From assembly GCA_009377495.1 (NCBI GenBank), contig WHTZ01000016.1:1-64000 (forward strand): a DNA stretch of 64,000 nucleotides, written 5' to 3'. Each line of letters begins with the position of its first letter. Position 1 is the stretch's first letter. Source of the stretch: Luteitalea sp. Its GTDB lineage: Bacteria; Acidobacteriota; Vicinamibacteria; Vicinamibacterales; Vicinamibacteraceae. The translations under genes were made by a program, and so were the position numbers. Shown one piece after another: positions 8,560-17,487 of the stretch. The notes beneath the pieces were generated by a model that was not told where the DNA came from, ran no database searches, and saw only the letters and a program-made list of their open reading frames with translations.

Positions 8560-11013
8560 ATGACGGCGCTCGTTCAGGAGATTCGCCAAGCTGCCCGCAC
8601 GCTCTTCGCCCGGCCCGCCCTCGCCTTCACCGTCATCGTCACGCTCTCGCTCGGCATCGGCGTGACCACCGCGGTGTTCACCGTCTCGAACGCCCTACTG
8701 TTCCGGCCGCTGCCGTACCAGGAGCCGGAGCGCCTCGTTTGGATCGCCTCCAGCTTACCGGACTCGACGACCGCGCCAACGAAGGGCACCGGCCTGGACT
8801 ATATGGCTTGGCGCGACCGCAGCCGTTCACTGACGACGCTGGCAGCTTATCGACGTGGCGTGGGCGTCACGCTGACCGGACGCGGTGAGGCGCGCAGGCT
8901 CACAGCGGCTCGCGCGAGCACGACACTGCTCCCAACGCTCGGCATGTCGCTCGCGCAAGGACGCCCGTGGCCCGCGGCGTTCGACCGGCAACCTGACAAC
9001 AGGCAGGCCGCCATTGCCACGCACAGCGTGTGGGCACGCCTCTTCGGCGAAGAGACGAGGCTGTCCGGTCAGGTGCTGACGCTCGACGGTGCACCTATTC
9101 CAGTCGTCGGTGTTCTGCCGCAGGGCGTCGTTTTTCCGTGGGATCCCGAGGTTGAGCTACTCCTTCCGCTCGGGCTCGATGAGCGCGATGAGGGACGCGT
9201 CGCGATCAATCAGTTCACCCTCATCGGGCGGTTGCGTCCGCGTGTCGAGCTGGCGGACGCGCGGCAGGAGCTTGGCGCCCTGCGTCAAGCAGCGTTTGCC
9301 GCAAGAGGCTGGGATAAGTCGCGGGGGGCAGACCGTCTGCCGGCACTGGTGGCCGTGGAACCCTTGCAAGCACACCTCGTCGGTAATGTCCGGCCAGCGC
9401 TGCTGGTTCTTGCTGCGGTTGTCTGCCTGGTGCTCCTGATCGCCTGCGCCAACGTCGCCAACGTGCTGCTCGCGCGCGCGCTCGCACGACAGCGGGAGCT
9501 AGCGGTGCGGGCCGCCATCGGCGCCACCGGATGGCGTCTCACGCGAGTCGTCTTGATTGAAAGCCTGCTACTCGGCGTGTTCGGTGGCGTCTTTGGCCTT
9601 CTTCTGGCGCTGTGGGGCGTGCAGCTACTCAGTGCGGCGCTGCCGATCGACCTCGCGCGAGAGGTGTTGTACGTCAACCCGCTGCGGATCGATCGGCACG
9701 TCCTCCTCTTTACCGCGGGCGTCTCTACTCTCGCCGCCACGCTACCCGCCATGCTGCCGGGGTTCCTTGCCTTGCGGGTCGACGCGTCACGCTGGCTCGC
9801 CGGACGTAGCGCCCACTCGACGGCCACGCGTCCGGCGCGGCGGCTCCGAAGCCTGTCGGTCGCCATACAAGTCGCGTTGGCCACCGTGCTCCTGGTCGGA
9901 TCCGTGCTCCTCATGCGAAGTTTTACCCGCCTCCTGGCGGTGGATCCCGGATTCCGGCCGGATCGCGTCTTGACGTTTGCGGTGGGAACCTATGAAAGCG
10001 ATGATGCAACGCGGAAACGCGCCGCACTCTTTTTCGATCAGCTCCTCGATCGGCTCGCGGCACTGCCAGACGTGCAGTCAGTGGCGTTCAGTAACACAGT
10101 GCCCCTCACGCGGTTCGGCGTGATCTTCTTCAACCCGTCCGCGCACGACCGCCCGCTGCCACCCGGATCGCAGCTCGAGATGCCGCTCATCAGCGTGAGC
10201 TCGGACTATTTCAAGACTCTTGGCCTGCGGATCATGCGTGGCCGGGCGTTTACACGCGCGGATGATTCCAGCAGCTCGCCAGTGGCGATTGTGAGTCAGA
10301 GGCTGGCGCGCCAGCTTTGGGGTACGGACGACGTGGTCGGCCGTCGCTTCGGGTTCACGAAGTACGCGGATCTGATCGTGGTTGGTGTGGCGGCAGATGT
10401 GCGCCATGAGGGCCGAGAAACCCGCCCGCAGCCAGTGGCGTACATTCCCTCGCAGCTAGATCCAGTGGTAATCGCGCATGGGTACATCTCGATGCGGGCG
10501 GCAGGTGCACCTGAAGACCTGGTGGGCGCGGCACGGACGATTGTCCGTGAGCTCGATCCCACCCAACCGATCCACGACGTCGCTACGCTCGACCAGCGCC
10601 TGGCGACGTCGGTCGGCGCCCGACGCTTTCAACTACAGATCCTCACACTGTTTGCGTCGCTGGCGCTCCTCCTCGCGGCAGTCGGGCTCTATGGCGTGGT
10701 ATCGGGATGGGTGAGCGAACGCGCGCGAGAGATCGGTATCCGCGTCGCTCTTGGCGCACAGCCTGCAGAGATCCTCCGTGGTGTCGTGCGGCAAGGTCTC
10801 GTGCTCGCCACACTCGGCGCTACAGTCGGTCTGGCCGTCTCGCTCGCCGTCACCACGTCCCTCGAGGCGACCCTCTTCGGAGTGCGACGCCTCGACCCAG
10901 CGACTTACATCATCGTCCCGACGGTGCTGATCGGTGTGGCGCTGGTCGCGAGCTATCTCCCGGCACGCCGTGCGAGCCGGGTCGATCCCGTCACAACATT
11001 GCGTGCGGAGTGA
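8560..11013 (+). CDS. ADOP/MacB-like permease (FtsX-type, duplicated)
   Basis: The 817-aa membrane protein has two FtsX/MacB_PCD halves. The first begins ARTLFARPALAFTVIVTLSLGIGVTTAVFTVSN and closes its membrane part with LLIACANVANVLLARALARQRELAVRAAIGA. The second ends with LLLAAVGLYGVVSGWVSERAREIGIRVALGAQPAEI and SYLPARRASRVDPVTTLRAE. No ATPase gene is nearby, as usual for these orphan permeases, so the energy source and substrate are unknown. Unlike the copy at 35901 it lacks the N-terminal cytosolic helix segment and has no PadR gene. It may be cotranscribed with the radical SAM gene upstream. A CCGGAGG site precedes ATG 8560. Confidence 0.9.
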   Translation: MTALVQEIRQAARTLFARPALAFTVIVTLSLGIGVTTAVFTVSNALLFRPLPYQEPERLVWIASSLPDSTTAPTKGTGLDYMAWRDRSRSLTTLAAYRRGVGVTLTGRGEARRLTAARASTTLLPTLGMSLAQGRPWPAAFDRQPDNRQAAIATHSVWARLFGEETRLSGQVLTLDGAPIPVVGVLPQGVVFPWDPEVELLLPLGLDERDEGRVAINQFTLIGRLRPRVELADARQELGALRQAAFAARGWDKSRGADRLPALVAVEPLQAHLVGNVRPALLVLAAVVCLVLLIACANVANVLLARALARQRELAVRAAIGATGWRLTRVVLIESLLLGVFGGVFGLLLALWGVQLLSAALPIDLAREVLYVNPLRIDRHVLLFTAGVSTLAATLPAMLPGFLALRVDASRWLAGRSAHSTATRPARRLRSLSVAIQVALATVLLVGSVLLMRSFTRLLAVDPGFRPDRVLTFAVGTYESDDATRKRAALFFDQLLDRLAALPDVQSVAFSNTVPLTRFGVIFFNPSAHDRPLPPGSQLEMPLISVSSDYFKTLGLRIMRGRAFTRADDSSSSPVAIVSQRLARQLWGTDDVVGRRFGFTKYADLIVVGVAADVRHEGRETRPQPVAYIPSQLDPVVIAHGYISMRAAGAPEDLVGAARTIVRELDPTQPIHDVATLDQRLATSVGARRFQLQILTLFASLALLLAAVGLYGVVSGWVSERAREIGIRVALGAQPAEILRGVVRQGLVLATLGATVGLAVSLAVTTSLEATLFGVRRLDPATYIIVPTVLIGVALVASYLPARRASRVDPVTTLRAE

Positions 11014-11034
11014 CTTGGTACCGGCTGGGCATAG

Positions 11035-11060
11035 TCTTGATAAGCCACTTTGAATCAAGA
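11035..11060 (+). terminator. Weak terminator-like hairpin after the ADOP gene
   Basis: TCTTGAT at 11035-11041 pairs perfectly with ATCAAGA at 11054-11060 across a 12-nt loop. It is followed by the T-containing TTGTTTCG and lies 21 bp past the ADOP stop. The stem is only 7 bp and AT-rich, so the call is tentative. Confidence 0.35.
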
Positions 11061-11253
11061 TTGTTTCGAGGTTAACCCACCGAGGATCGAGGAACGATCA
11101 CGCTCATCCAGGCAGCGGCGTTGCGGCTGGTTCCGATCCGCGCACGGCATGGCTCGCGCGCCGCCCACAGTTGACGAGCCTGTGACTTTACCGATACATT
11201 GCTCCCATCAATTGGTTAACGTATTGGATCGTGATTTCACAAGGTGGTAAGGC

Positions 11254-14200
11254 ATGGCATTTCTCAGGCCCGCCTGGCTGCTCTTCCTCGGATGCGTCGT
11301 CCTGCTGCCCGCTTCCGGTCTGCACGCGCAGACCTTGACCGCCTCGCTCTCGGGAACGGTTTCTGACGCGACCGGTGGTGTTCTACCGGGTGTCACGGTC
11401 ACGATCACGAACGTCGCCACGAACGTGGTGGCGTGGCAAGGCGTCACCGATGACACGGGCACCTATCGAGCGCCGGTCGTTCCCGTCGGCCAGTACGACG
11501 TGACGCTCGAGCTCGAGGGCTTCAAGACGGTCGCCATTGAAGGGGTGCGCCTGCAGGTCGATCAACGGGCACGCGTGGATGCCGCGCTCGAACCGAGTGA
11601 TCTCGAAGAGACGATCACGGTGACTGGCGAGAGCTTCGGGCGTCTCGAGTCCGAGACATCCTCGCAAGGGCTCGTGATCAACACGTCACAGGTGCAGAAT
11701 CTCCCGCTGCCGAGTCGCAACGCGCTGAATCTGCTGACCCTGGCGGGCGGTGTGTCGAGCGGTGGTGCGGCCACCGGCATCAACCCGAACCAGATGTCCG
11801 TCAACGGCAGCCGCACCTTGAACAGCGAGTTCACCGTCGATGGGGTGTCGGTCGTGTCCGGCTCCACGGGTGGTCTCACGCGCATGCCGTCCACAGAGGC
11901 GCTGCGCGAGTTCAAGGTGCTGACGGCGAGCTACTCCGCCGAATACGGCCGCACATCGGGCGCTTCCGTGAACGCCGTCGTCGACTCGGGCACAAACGCG
12001 CTCAGGGGCAGTGTCTACGAGTACTTCCGGAACGAGAAGCTCAACGCCAACAATTTCTTCAACAATTTGCGAGGCGACCCGAAGCCTGAGGACCGGTACA
12101 ACCAGTTCGGCTTCACGCTGGGTGGTCCTGTCACGTTGCCTGGGCTCTTCAGCGGCCGCGATCGGACGTTCTTCTTCGCGAACTACGAGGGGCTGAGGCG
12201 CAGCCAACCGTCGACCCAGATCTCAACGATTCCGGATGTGGCGTTCCGATCCGGCGATTTCTCGGCCTCCCCGGTGACCGTGATTGATCCGCAGACCGGG
12301 CAACCGTTCCCAGGCAATCGGATCCCGCCGGATCGTATCGACCCCGCCGCCGCGAAAATGATGGCGCTGCTTCCAGAGCCGAACGCATCCGGCACGCCCG
12401 ACGCCACAACCGGACGACGTGTGTCGAATTACGTGTTCAACGAGTCGCGTGTTCCCTCGAATGATGAGGTCACGGCGCGCATCGATCACAACGCCGGCCG
12501 GCAAGCTCGATTCTTTGGGCGCTTCACGTACTACCGCCTTGACTCGCCAGCCGCGCAGATCATTCCGGGGCCCCTGGACCCTGCGGTCGGCGACAGCTTC
12601 ACCAAGGGCTACCAGACCGCGTTGGGCTGGACGCATACCTGGTCGCCTGCGCTCCTCACCGAAGTGAGCTTCGGGTACCTGCGCGACGACCCGAGAATCG
12701 ATCCACGCAGTCAGGGCATTGACGTTCAGGAGACCCTCGGCATCGAGCGTTCCGCGTTTCCGGGCACGCCCCACCTGAACATCTCGGACTTCTCGGACCT
12801 GGGCATGGACTCCAACACATTGCGCCGCCAGATCAACAACAACTATCAGGCGTCGATGGCGCTCACGTGGGTGCGTGGCTCACACGCGCTCAAGATCGGC
12901 ACGCAGTTCCGCTTCAACCAGTTCAACGTGTTCAATCCCGGTGCCAGATTCGCCGGCATCTACGACTTCAACGGCGAGATCACATCCCCGACCAGCTCCT
13001 CGGGGAACGCCGTCAACGCCATGGCCGATTTCCTCCTCGGTGCGGTCAAGACTGCCGACTACGAGCTGCCCCAGCCGATGACGGGGCGGCGCAACTACAA
13101 CCTCGGCTTGTATGTGCAGGACGATTGGAAGGTGACCCCGAAGCTCACGCTGAACATGGGCTTGCGCTACGAGTACGAGTCGCCGATGTGGGTCGACAAC
13201 GACATCTATTCCCGGCTCGACCCAGAGACCGGACAGCTCCTGGTGGCCAACCAGAACGCCTCGCGCACGCTCGACATCGACGGCGATACGCTCAACCTCG
13301 CGCCCCGGATCGGCTTGGCGTACTCGCTCAATGACAGGACGGTGCTACGCTCCGCCTTCGGTATCTTCTACAGTCAGATCTTCTCCAATCTCGGAGGGAT
13401 CGTGCTCTATCCGGGCTTCACCGTGCGCGAGAATTTCTCGAACCTCGGCACGGGCATTGCACAGCCGTTCACGCTGAGCCAAGGGCATCCTCTCTCCGCC
13501 CAACAGGATCTCAACGACCCCTTCTTCGTCGAGCGGAACGCGACGCCGGACAACCCCTTGAGCGGTGGCGCCCAGTTCGGTGAAGCCAGCCCGCTGCCGT
13601 ACTCCCAGCAATGGAACGTCGGCGTCCAGCGCGAGGTGGGGTATGGAACGATCGTCGACGTGAGCTACGTGGGCTCCCGCGGACGACATCTGCCGCTCAG
13701 TCTCCAGTTCAACCAGATCCCGTTCGACCGCGCGATTGAAGTGGTCGAGGCGGATAGCAATCTGGCGACGCAGCTCGCGCGCCCGAGCCCGAACGTTGCG
13801 GGATTCGGCAGCTTCATGCACGTCGGTAACTCCATCTATCACTCCCTCCAACTGCGGGCGAGCCGACAGCTCACCTCGCGCGTGGGATTTCAAGCGACCT
13901 ACACGTGGTCGAAGTCCATCGACGATGGGAGCGGCCTCTTCAACTTCTCGCAGCCGAATGGCATCGATAGAGGGCAGTTCTTCGACCTCTTCCCGGAGAT
14001 CAACCGCTCGCTGAGCTCCTTCGATCGGCCGCACGTGTTCGCCGTGGCAGTACAGCACACGACCGGGGGACCGCCTGCTGTACGCGACATCCAGGTCAAC
14101 GTCATCGTCACGGCGCGCTCGGGTCTCCCGGACACGATCAACCAGAACAACCTCCACCCCTTGGCCAGGCACCAGCGGCCGGATGTCGTGGGCGACAATC

Positions 14201-14631
14201 TCGGAGGCTTCGCACCTGACCAGACCGCGGAAGGAACGGCCATTCGATACCTGCTGCCGACAGACGATCCCAACTTTCCGTTTCGCCCGGTCGGCCCGCT
14301 GTTCAGCGGCTCGGGTGACGACCGTGAGCTCGTGCTGCCGTTCGAAGCACCTGGGAACCTTGGACGCAACACCACCCGCGAGCCGGGCGAGCTCAACGTC
14401 GACCTTGCGCTGGCGCGCCGATTCCCACTTCCCGGCGGCCTGGGCCTGACCGTGCGCGGGGAGGCGTTCAACCTCCTGAACCGCGTGAACCTCAACGGAC
14501 CGAACACGTCGCTGAATGTGATCGTCGATCCGAGCACCGGGGAGGCTGTCTTCAGCTCGCCGAACTTCGGCTTGATCCAGAGTGCCAAGGCGGCACGCTT
14601 CATCCAGCTCGTCGCCCGGATTGATTTTTAA
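11254..14631 (+). CDS. TonB-dependent receptor with N-terminal carboxypeptidase-regulatory-like domain
   Basis: This 1125-aa outer-membrane protein has a signal peptide (to about residue 25, GLHAQ), then a carboxypeptidase-regulatory-like/CNA-B domain (SLSGTVSDATGGVLPGVTVTITNV, VPVGQYDVTLELEGF). A plug domain follows (NALNLLTLAGGV, NGSRTLNSEFTVDGV, EYGRTSGASVNAVV) and then a long beta-barrel with family motifs such as QDDWKVTPKLTLNMGLRYEYE and SYVGSRGRHLP. It ends in the aromatic F expected of a barrel strand. This receptor type is expanded in Acidobacteriota and is thought to import oligosaccharides or similar ligands. The secreted toroid-type protein starts 96 bp downstream, so the two may form a small glycan-utilisation unit. 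Confidence 0.93.
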   Translation: MAFLRPAWLLFLGCVVLLPASGLHAQTLTASLSGTVSDATGGVLPGVTVTITNVATNVVAWQGVTDDTGTYRAPVVPVGQYDVTLELEGFKTVAIEGVRLQVDQRARVDAALEPSDLEETITVTGESFGRLESETSSQGLVINTSQVQNLPLPSRNALNLLTLAGGVSSGGAATGINPNQMSVNGSRTLNSEFTVDGVSVVSGSTGGLTRMPSTEALREFKVLTASYSAEYGRTSGASVNAVVDSGTNALRGSVYEYFRNEKLNANNFFNNLRGDPKPEDRYNQFGFTLGGPVTLPGLFSGRDRTFFFANYEGLRRSQPSTQISTIPDVAFRSGDFSASPVTVIDPQTGQPFPGNRIPPDRIDPAAAKMMALLPEPNASGTPDATTGRRVSNYVFNESRVPSNDEVTARIDHNAGRQARFFGRFTYYRLDSPAAQIIPGPLDPAVGDSFTKGYQTALGWTHTWSPALLTEVSFGYLRDDPRIDPRSQGIDVQETLGIERSAFPGTPHLNISDFSDLGMDSNTLRRQINNNYQASMALTWVRGSHALKIGTQFRFNQFNVFNPGARFAGIYDFNGEITSPTSSSGNAVNAMADFLLGAVKTADYELPQPMTGRRNYNLGLYVQDDWKVTPKLTLNMGLRYEYESPMWVDNDIYSRLDPETGQLLVANQNASRTLDIDGDTLNLAPRIGLAYSLNDRTVLRSAFGIFYSQIFSNLGGIVLYPGFTVRENFSNLGTGIAQPFTLSQGHPLSAQQDLNDPFFVERNATPDNPLSGGAQFGEASPLPYSQQWNVGVQREVGYGTIVDVSYVGSRGRHLPLSLQFNQIPFDRAIEVVEADSNLATQLARPSPNVAGFGSFMHVGNSIYHSLQLRASRQLTSRVGFQATYTWSKSIDDGSGLFNFSQPNGIDRGQFFDLFPEINRSLSSFDRPHVFAVAVQHTTGGPPAVRDIQVNVIVTARSGLPDTINQNNLHPLARHQRPDVVGDNLGGFAPDQTAEGTAIRYLLPTDDPNFPFRPVGPLFSGSGDDRELVLPFEAPGNLGRNTTREPGELNVDLALARRFPLPGGLGLTVRGEAFNLLNRVNLNGPNTSLNVIVDPSTGEAVFSSPNFGLIQSAKAARFIQLVARIDF

Positions 14632-14727
14632 CGTAGGGCGCGGCTTTCCTGGCCTGAGTGGAATCGAAGGCAGCCGCGCCGGGAGCACAGCGTGGACAAA
14701 GGGGGCGCCCTACCATGGCGGCCAACC

Positions 14728-16623
14728 ATGAACATACTCGTTCGCGCGCTTGCGCTGTGTCTGGCCTTGCTGCCTGTCGCCGGCGCCACTGACGACCGCT
14801 GGCTCGACGTGCCCCCGGCAGACCTCGCGACGCTCGGTCCCGACAGCTTCAGTGACGAGGAGCTCGATCTCCCCTTCTACCTCGCCCACTTCCATCGCCT
14901 CGCGGGCAGCGTCCGCGCAGAGGGTCCAGACCGCGGCTTCATCGATCTCCCAGTGTGGCGGGCGGTCAAGGACAACCAGCCCTACAACGCCCGCATCATG
15001 GAGAACATCCTGTCGCTGGCGTACTTCTACACGACCGATCGGCCGTGGAACGTCTATCGCGGCTCACGGCCGGTGCGACAGCGGCTCGAAGCGGCGCTCG
15101 ATTTCTGGTGTCGCCTGCAGAATGAGGATGGCCGCTTCAGCGAGTATGGGCCGGAGCAGTGGAACCTGGCCGCGACGGCGTTCGCCACGAAGTTCATCGG
15201 GCAGGCGCTGGTGCTCCTTGCGAAGGGTCCCCCTCTCGACGAGACGCTGCGGCAGCGCGTGATCGACGCGCAACGCAAAGCGGTTCACGTCGTGCTCACC
15301 GACCCGCAGCTCTACGAGCACGGCCTGCGGTTCTCCAATCAGTACACCAACGTCTGGAGTGGCGCGCTCGCCTTGCTCCGCGTGCGCCCAGACGATGAGC
15401 TGCGATTGCTTCTCGAACGCCGCATTCGGGAGACGCACACGGCGTTCCAGAGCCCTGTTGGCTACTTCTACGAAGGCCACGGCCCCGACTGGGGCTACAA
15501 CTTTGGCACGCATCAAAGCAATCTGCATGGCGCCTGGCACTATACGCGGGGCACGGCGCTCGGAGAGCAGTTCGTCGAAGAGGAACGGCGCTGGGCCGAG
15601 TGGCTCGCGTATAACGCACTGCCTGAACCGGACGGATCGGGGTTCATCCTGAATCGCGGCATCGAGACACGGCAGCAGCGCCCATTTCTGGAAGCTATCG
15701 ACACGCCGCTTGCCGAGAAGGCGCTTCCGCTCCGGGCTTTCACCACCACGTCCGAGGAGCTCCGCGAACGACGGGCGCGGCAACGCCAGACGCTGGAGGA
15801 CACCTGGCCACACGTGGAGCCGTTGAGTGTCGGAGAGTTCTGGGCCTTCTCGCCGTACACCTTTCTGCACCGCGATCACGGCGAGTGGCATCCCACCGAG
15901 GCGGAGCGCTCAGCGGCGCGCGCCACGCTCCCGGTCAACCGCGAACGATTCACTCATCAGCGGATGGATAGCCGCCACCCGCTGGTCTTCACCTACATTC
16001 GACGGCCTTCGTACTATGCGGCATTCAACAGCGGCAAGCATCTGACGGAACGGCAGCGGTACGGCCTCGGCCTCGTGTGGTCGGCAGAAACCGGGTCGCT
16101 CCTCCAATCCCAAAGTGGCTCGGCGGCGGCGGCCTGGGGCACGAAGGGCCCCGGGCAGGAGCACGTGTACGAAGCCGGCGACGTCGATGCGTCGTTCCGC
16201 GTGGCAGAGCGCGCGCTCGATCCCACGCCTGGTGTCCGAGACTTGCCCGCCGGCGAGGTCGCCGCAACCTATTCGCTTGGCGACGCCGGCGTGAAGACCG
16301 TCCGCTTCCTCGAGCGCGAGATCGTCGTGGAGGTTCGCCACGACGGCCCGTTTGTCGAGCACATTCCCTTGTTGGTCGGTGGCCGCGACGAGCTGGGCCA
16401 CGATGAAGACCAGGTGATGCTGACGCGATACGGTAAGCCTGTGCGGATTACCTTCGACTCCCCCACCCAACCGGAGATCGTCGAGACGGACATCAGCGTG
16501 GGTAACGTGCGCGTCCGAGTCGTGCGTGTCTCGGCCACAGACCGATTCGTGTACCGTTTGATCTTCGACGCGGCCACAACCGCTGACCAGGCCGCCAGCC
16601 TAGGAGTCCGTCAACAGCCTTGA
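14728..16623 (+). CDS. Secreted putative polysaccharide-processing protein (alpha/alpha-toroid plus beta domain)
   Basis: The start was set at ATG 14728, which gives a clean signal peptide (MNILVRALALCLALLPVAGA), rather than the upstream GTG at 14692. The 631-aa protein has a helical first half (WNVYRGSRPVRQRLEAALDFWCRLQNEDGRFSEYGPEQWNLAA and GYFYEGHGPDWGYNFGTHQSNLHGAWHY). A beta-rich second half contains NRERFTHQRMDSRHPLVFTYIRRPSYYAAFNSGKH. The layout resembles heparinase II/III or alginate-lyase-like enzymes, with candidate His, Tyr and Asn residues in the GTHQSNLHGAWHY region. The family was not identified with certainty. Its place right after a TonB receptor supports a role in glycan breakdown. 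Confidence 0.6.
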   Translation: MNILVRALALCLALLPVAGATDDRWLDVPPADLATLGPDSFSDEELDLPFYLAHFHRLAGSVRAEGPDRGFIDLPVWRAVKDNQPYNARIMENILSLAYFYTTDRPWNVYRGSRPVRQRLEAALDFWCRLQNEDGRFSEYGPEQWNLAATAFATKFIGQALVLLAKGPPLDETLRQRVIDAQRKAVHVVLTDPQLYEHGLRFSNQYTNVWSGALALLRVRPDDELRLLLERRIRETHTAFQSPVGYFYEGHGPDWGYNFGTHQSNLHGAWHYTRGTALGEQFVEEERRWAEWLAYNALPEPDGSGFILNRGIETRQQRPFLEAIDTPLAEKALPLRAFTTTSEELRERRARQRQTLEDTWPHVEPLSVGEFWAFSPYTFLHRDHGEWHPTEAERSAARATLPVNRERFTHQRMDSRHPLVFTYIRRPSYYAAFNSGKHLTERQRYGLGLVWSAETGSLLQSQSGSAAAAWGTKGPGQEHVYEAGDVDASFRVAERALDPTPGVRDLPAGEVAATYSLGDAGVKTVRFLEREIVVEVRHDGPFVEHIPLLVGGRDELGHDEDQVMLTRYGKPVRITFDSPTQPEIVETDISVGNVRVRVVRVSATDRFVYRLIFDAATTADQAASLGVRQQP

Positions 16624-16624
16624 C

Positions 16625-16657
16625 GATGTTATCAGCGAATAGTCGGGTGATAACATC
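16625..16657. promoter_or_regulatory. Perfect inverted repeat directly upstream of the antitoxin gene
   Basis: GATGTTATCA (16625-16634) and TGATAACATC (16648-16657) are exact inverted copies separated by 13 bp. The right arm touches the ATG of the ribbon-helix-helix gene. This is the expected form of an autoregulatory operator bound by the antitoxin. It leaves almost no leader, so translation may start close to the mRNA 5' end. Confidence 0.75.
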
Positions 16658-16888
16658 ATGATTCAGATGCAGATCTCGCTGACCCACGATATGTACCGCG
16701 AGGCGAAGAGCGCCGCAAGACGCGCGGGCGTTTCGCTGGCCGAGTTTCTGCGTCGTGCCCTGGCACGAAAGCTCGGCGAGCGGAAGGACGCCCAGCAGCC
16801 CTGGATGTCGTATGCGGGCGTCCTCTCGTCAGGTGATCCTCACGCCAGTCGGAGCGTGAACGACGTTTATCGCCGGCCGAGGCCATGA
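16658..16888 (+). CDS. Ribbon-helix-helix (CopG-like) antitoxin
   Basis: The 76-aa protein has the short N-terminal strand MIQMQISLTHDMYREAKSAA and the helix pair RRAGVSLAEFLRRALARKL of ribbon-helix-helix DNA-binding antitoxins, followed by a flexible tail that would wrap the toxin. Its stop codon overlaps the ATG of a PIN-toxin remnant by 4 bp. The frame is intact although the toxin is deleted, so it is now a solitary antitoxin or repressor. Confidence 0.85.
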   Translation: MIQMQISLTHDMYREAKSAARRAGVSLAEFLRRALARKLGERKDAQQPWMSYAGVLSSGDPHASRSVNDVYRRPRP

Positions 16889-17027
16889 CGTCCGGTCCCG
16901 TTTATCTCGACAGCGGGATCTTTATCGCCTTCCTCGATCGCTCAGACGGTACCGTATCAAAGCGGTCTGGGGCGCCGATGCGGACCTCACCATCGAAGGT
17001 GCGCGCGTCGTCCCCGTTCACGCTTGA
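16885..17027 (+). pseudogene. PIN-domain toxin (VapC-like) with internal deletion
   Basis: ATG 16885 overlaps the antitoxin stop and reads MTSGPVYLDSGIFIAFLDRS, the first strand of a PIN nuclease with its catalytic Asp. At about 16950 the similarity stops. From 16953 a different frame reads RIKAVWGADADLTIEGARVV then PVHA and a stop at 17027, which looks like the C-terminus of the same kind of protein. The middle, about 90 residues with the other acidic residues, is missing and the two ends are out of frame. Nuclease activity is therefore very unlikely. Confidence 0.7.
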
Positions 17028-17049
17028 ACACGACCGCTAATCTCTCTGT

Positions 17050-17086
17050 ACGAAGGTTTTCGTTGACACATACGAAGACTATCGTA
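17050..17086. promoter_or_regulatory. BlaI-type double operator overlapping a TTGACA promoter
   Basis: Two related palindromes flank a -35 box. ACGAA-GGTT-TTCGT lies at 17050-17063, TTGACA at 17063-17068 and TACGA-AGACTA-TCGTA at 17071-17086, with TACATA/CATACT near 17085-17092 as a possible -10. BlaI/MecI repressors bind such dyads as dimers, so this is probably the autoregulated promoter of the blaI-M56 pair. Confidence 0.6.
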
Positions 17087-17100
17087 CATACTACCCCGCG

Positions 17101-17487
17101 ATGTCCCAGGATGTGCCGAAGCCGACCGGCGCGGAGCTGTCGATCCTGCGCGTGCTCTGGCAACGCGGCCCGAGCACTGTCCGCGATGTTCATGATGCGC
17201 TCCAGCGTTACAGGCCCGCTGGCTATACCACGGTGCTCAAGTTGCTGCAGATCATGACGGAGAAGCGGCTCGTCACGCGTGACGAGTCCGCGAGGAGCCA
17301 TGTCTACCGCGCGCGCTGGTCTGAGACGACCACGCAGCGGCAGTTGGTCGCCGACCTTGCGCAGCGCGCGTTCGGTGGATCGGCTGCTCGGCTGGTGATG
17401 CAGGCACTCGCGGCCTCACCGGCCTCGCCCGACGAACTGAAGGAGATTCGAAAGCTGCTCGACGAGCGGCGAGGAGCACGCAAATGA
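17101..17487 (+). CDS. blaI: BlaI/MecI family transcriptional repressor
   Basis: The 128-aa protein shows the Penicillinase_R winged helix: PTGAELSILRVLWQRGPSTVRDVHDAL, then GYTTVLKLLQIMTEKRLVTRDES and the wing SHVYRARW. A C-terminal dimerisation helix includes LVADLAQRAFGGSAARLV. Family members repress a target operon until cleaved after signalling by an M56 sensor peptidase. The M56 gene follows with a 4-bp overlap, so the two are translationally coupled. No beta-lactamase is nearby, so the regulon is probably another stress response. Confidence 0.93.
   Translation: MSQDVPKPTGAELSILRVLWQRGPSTVRDVHDALQRYRPAGYTTVLKLLQIMTEKRLVTRDESARSHVYRARWSETTTQRQLVADLAQRAFGGSAARLVMQALAASPASPDELKEIRKLLDERRGARK

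Noticed and set aside
13345-14688. A 447-codon open frame antisense to the TonB receptor gene
   Set aside because: It mirrors the coding strand's third-position GC bias, has no recognisable domain and covers the conserved barrel of the receptor.
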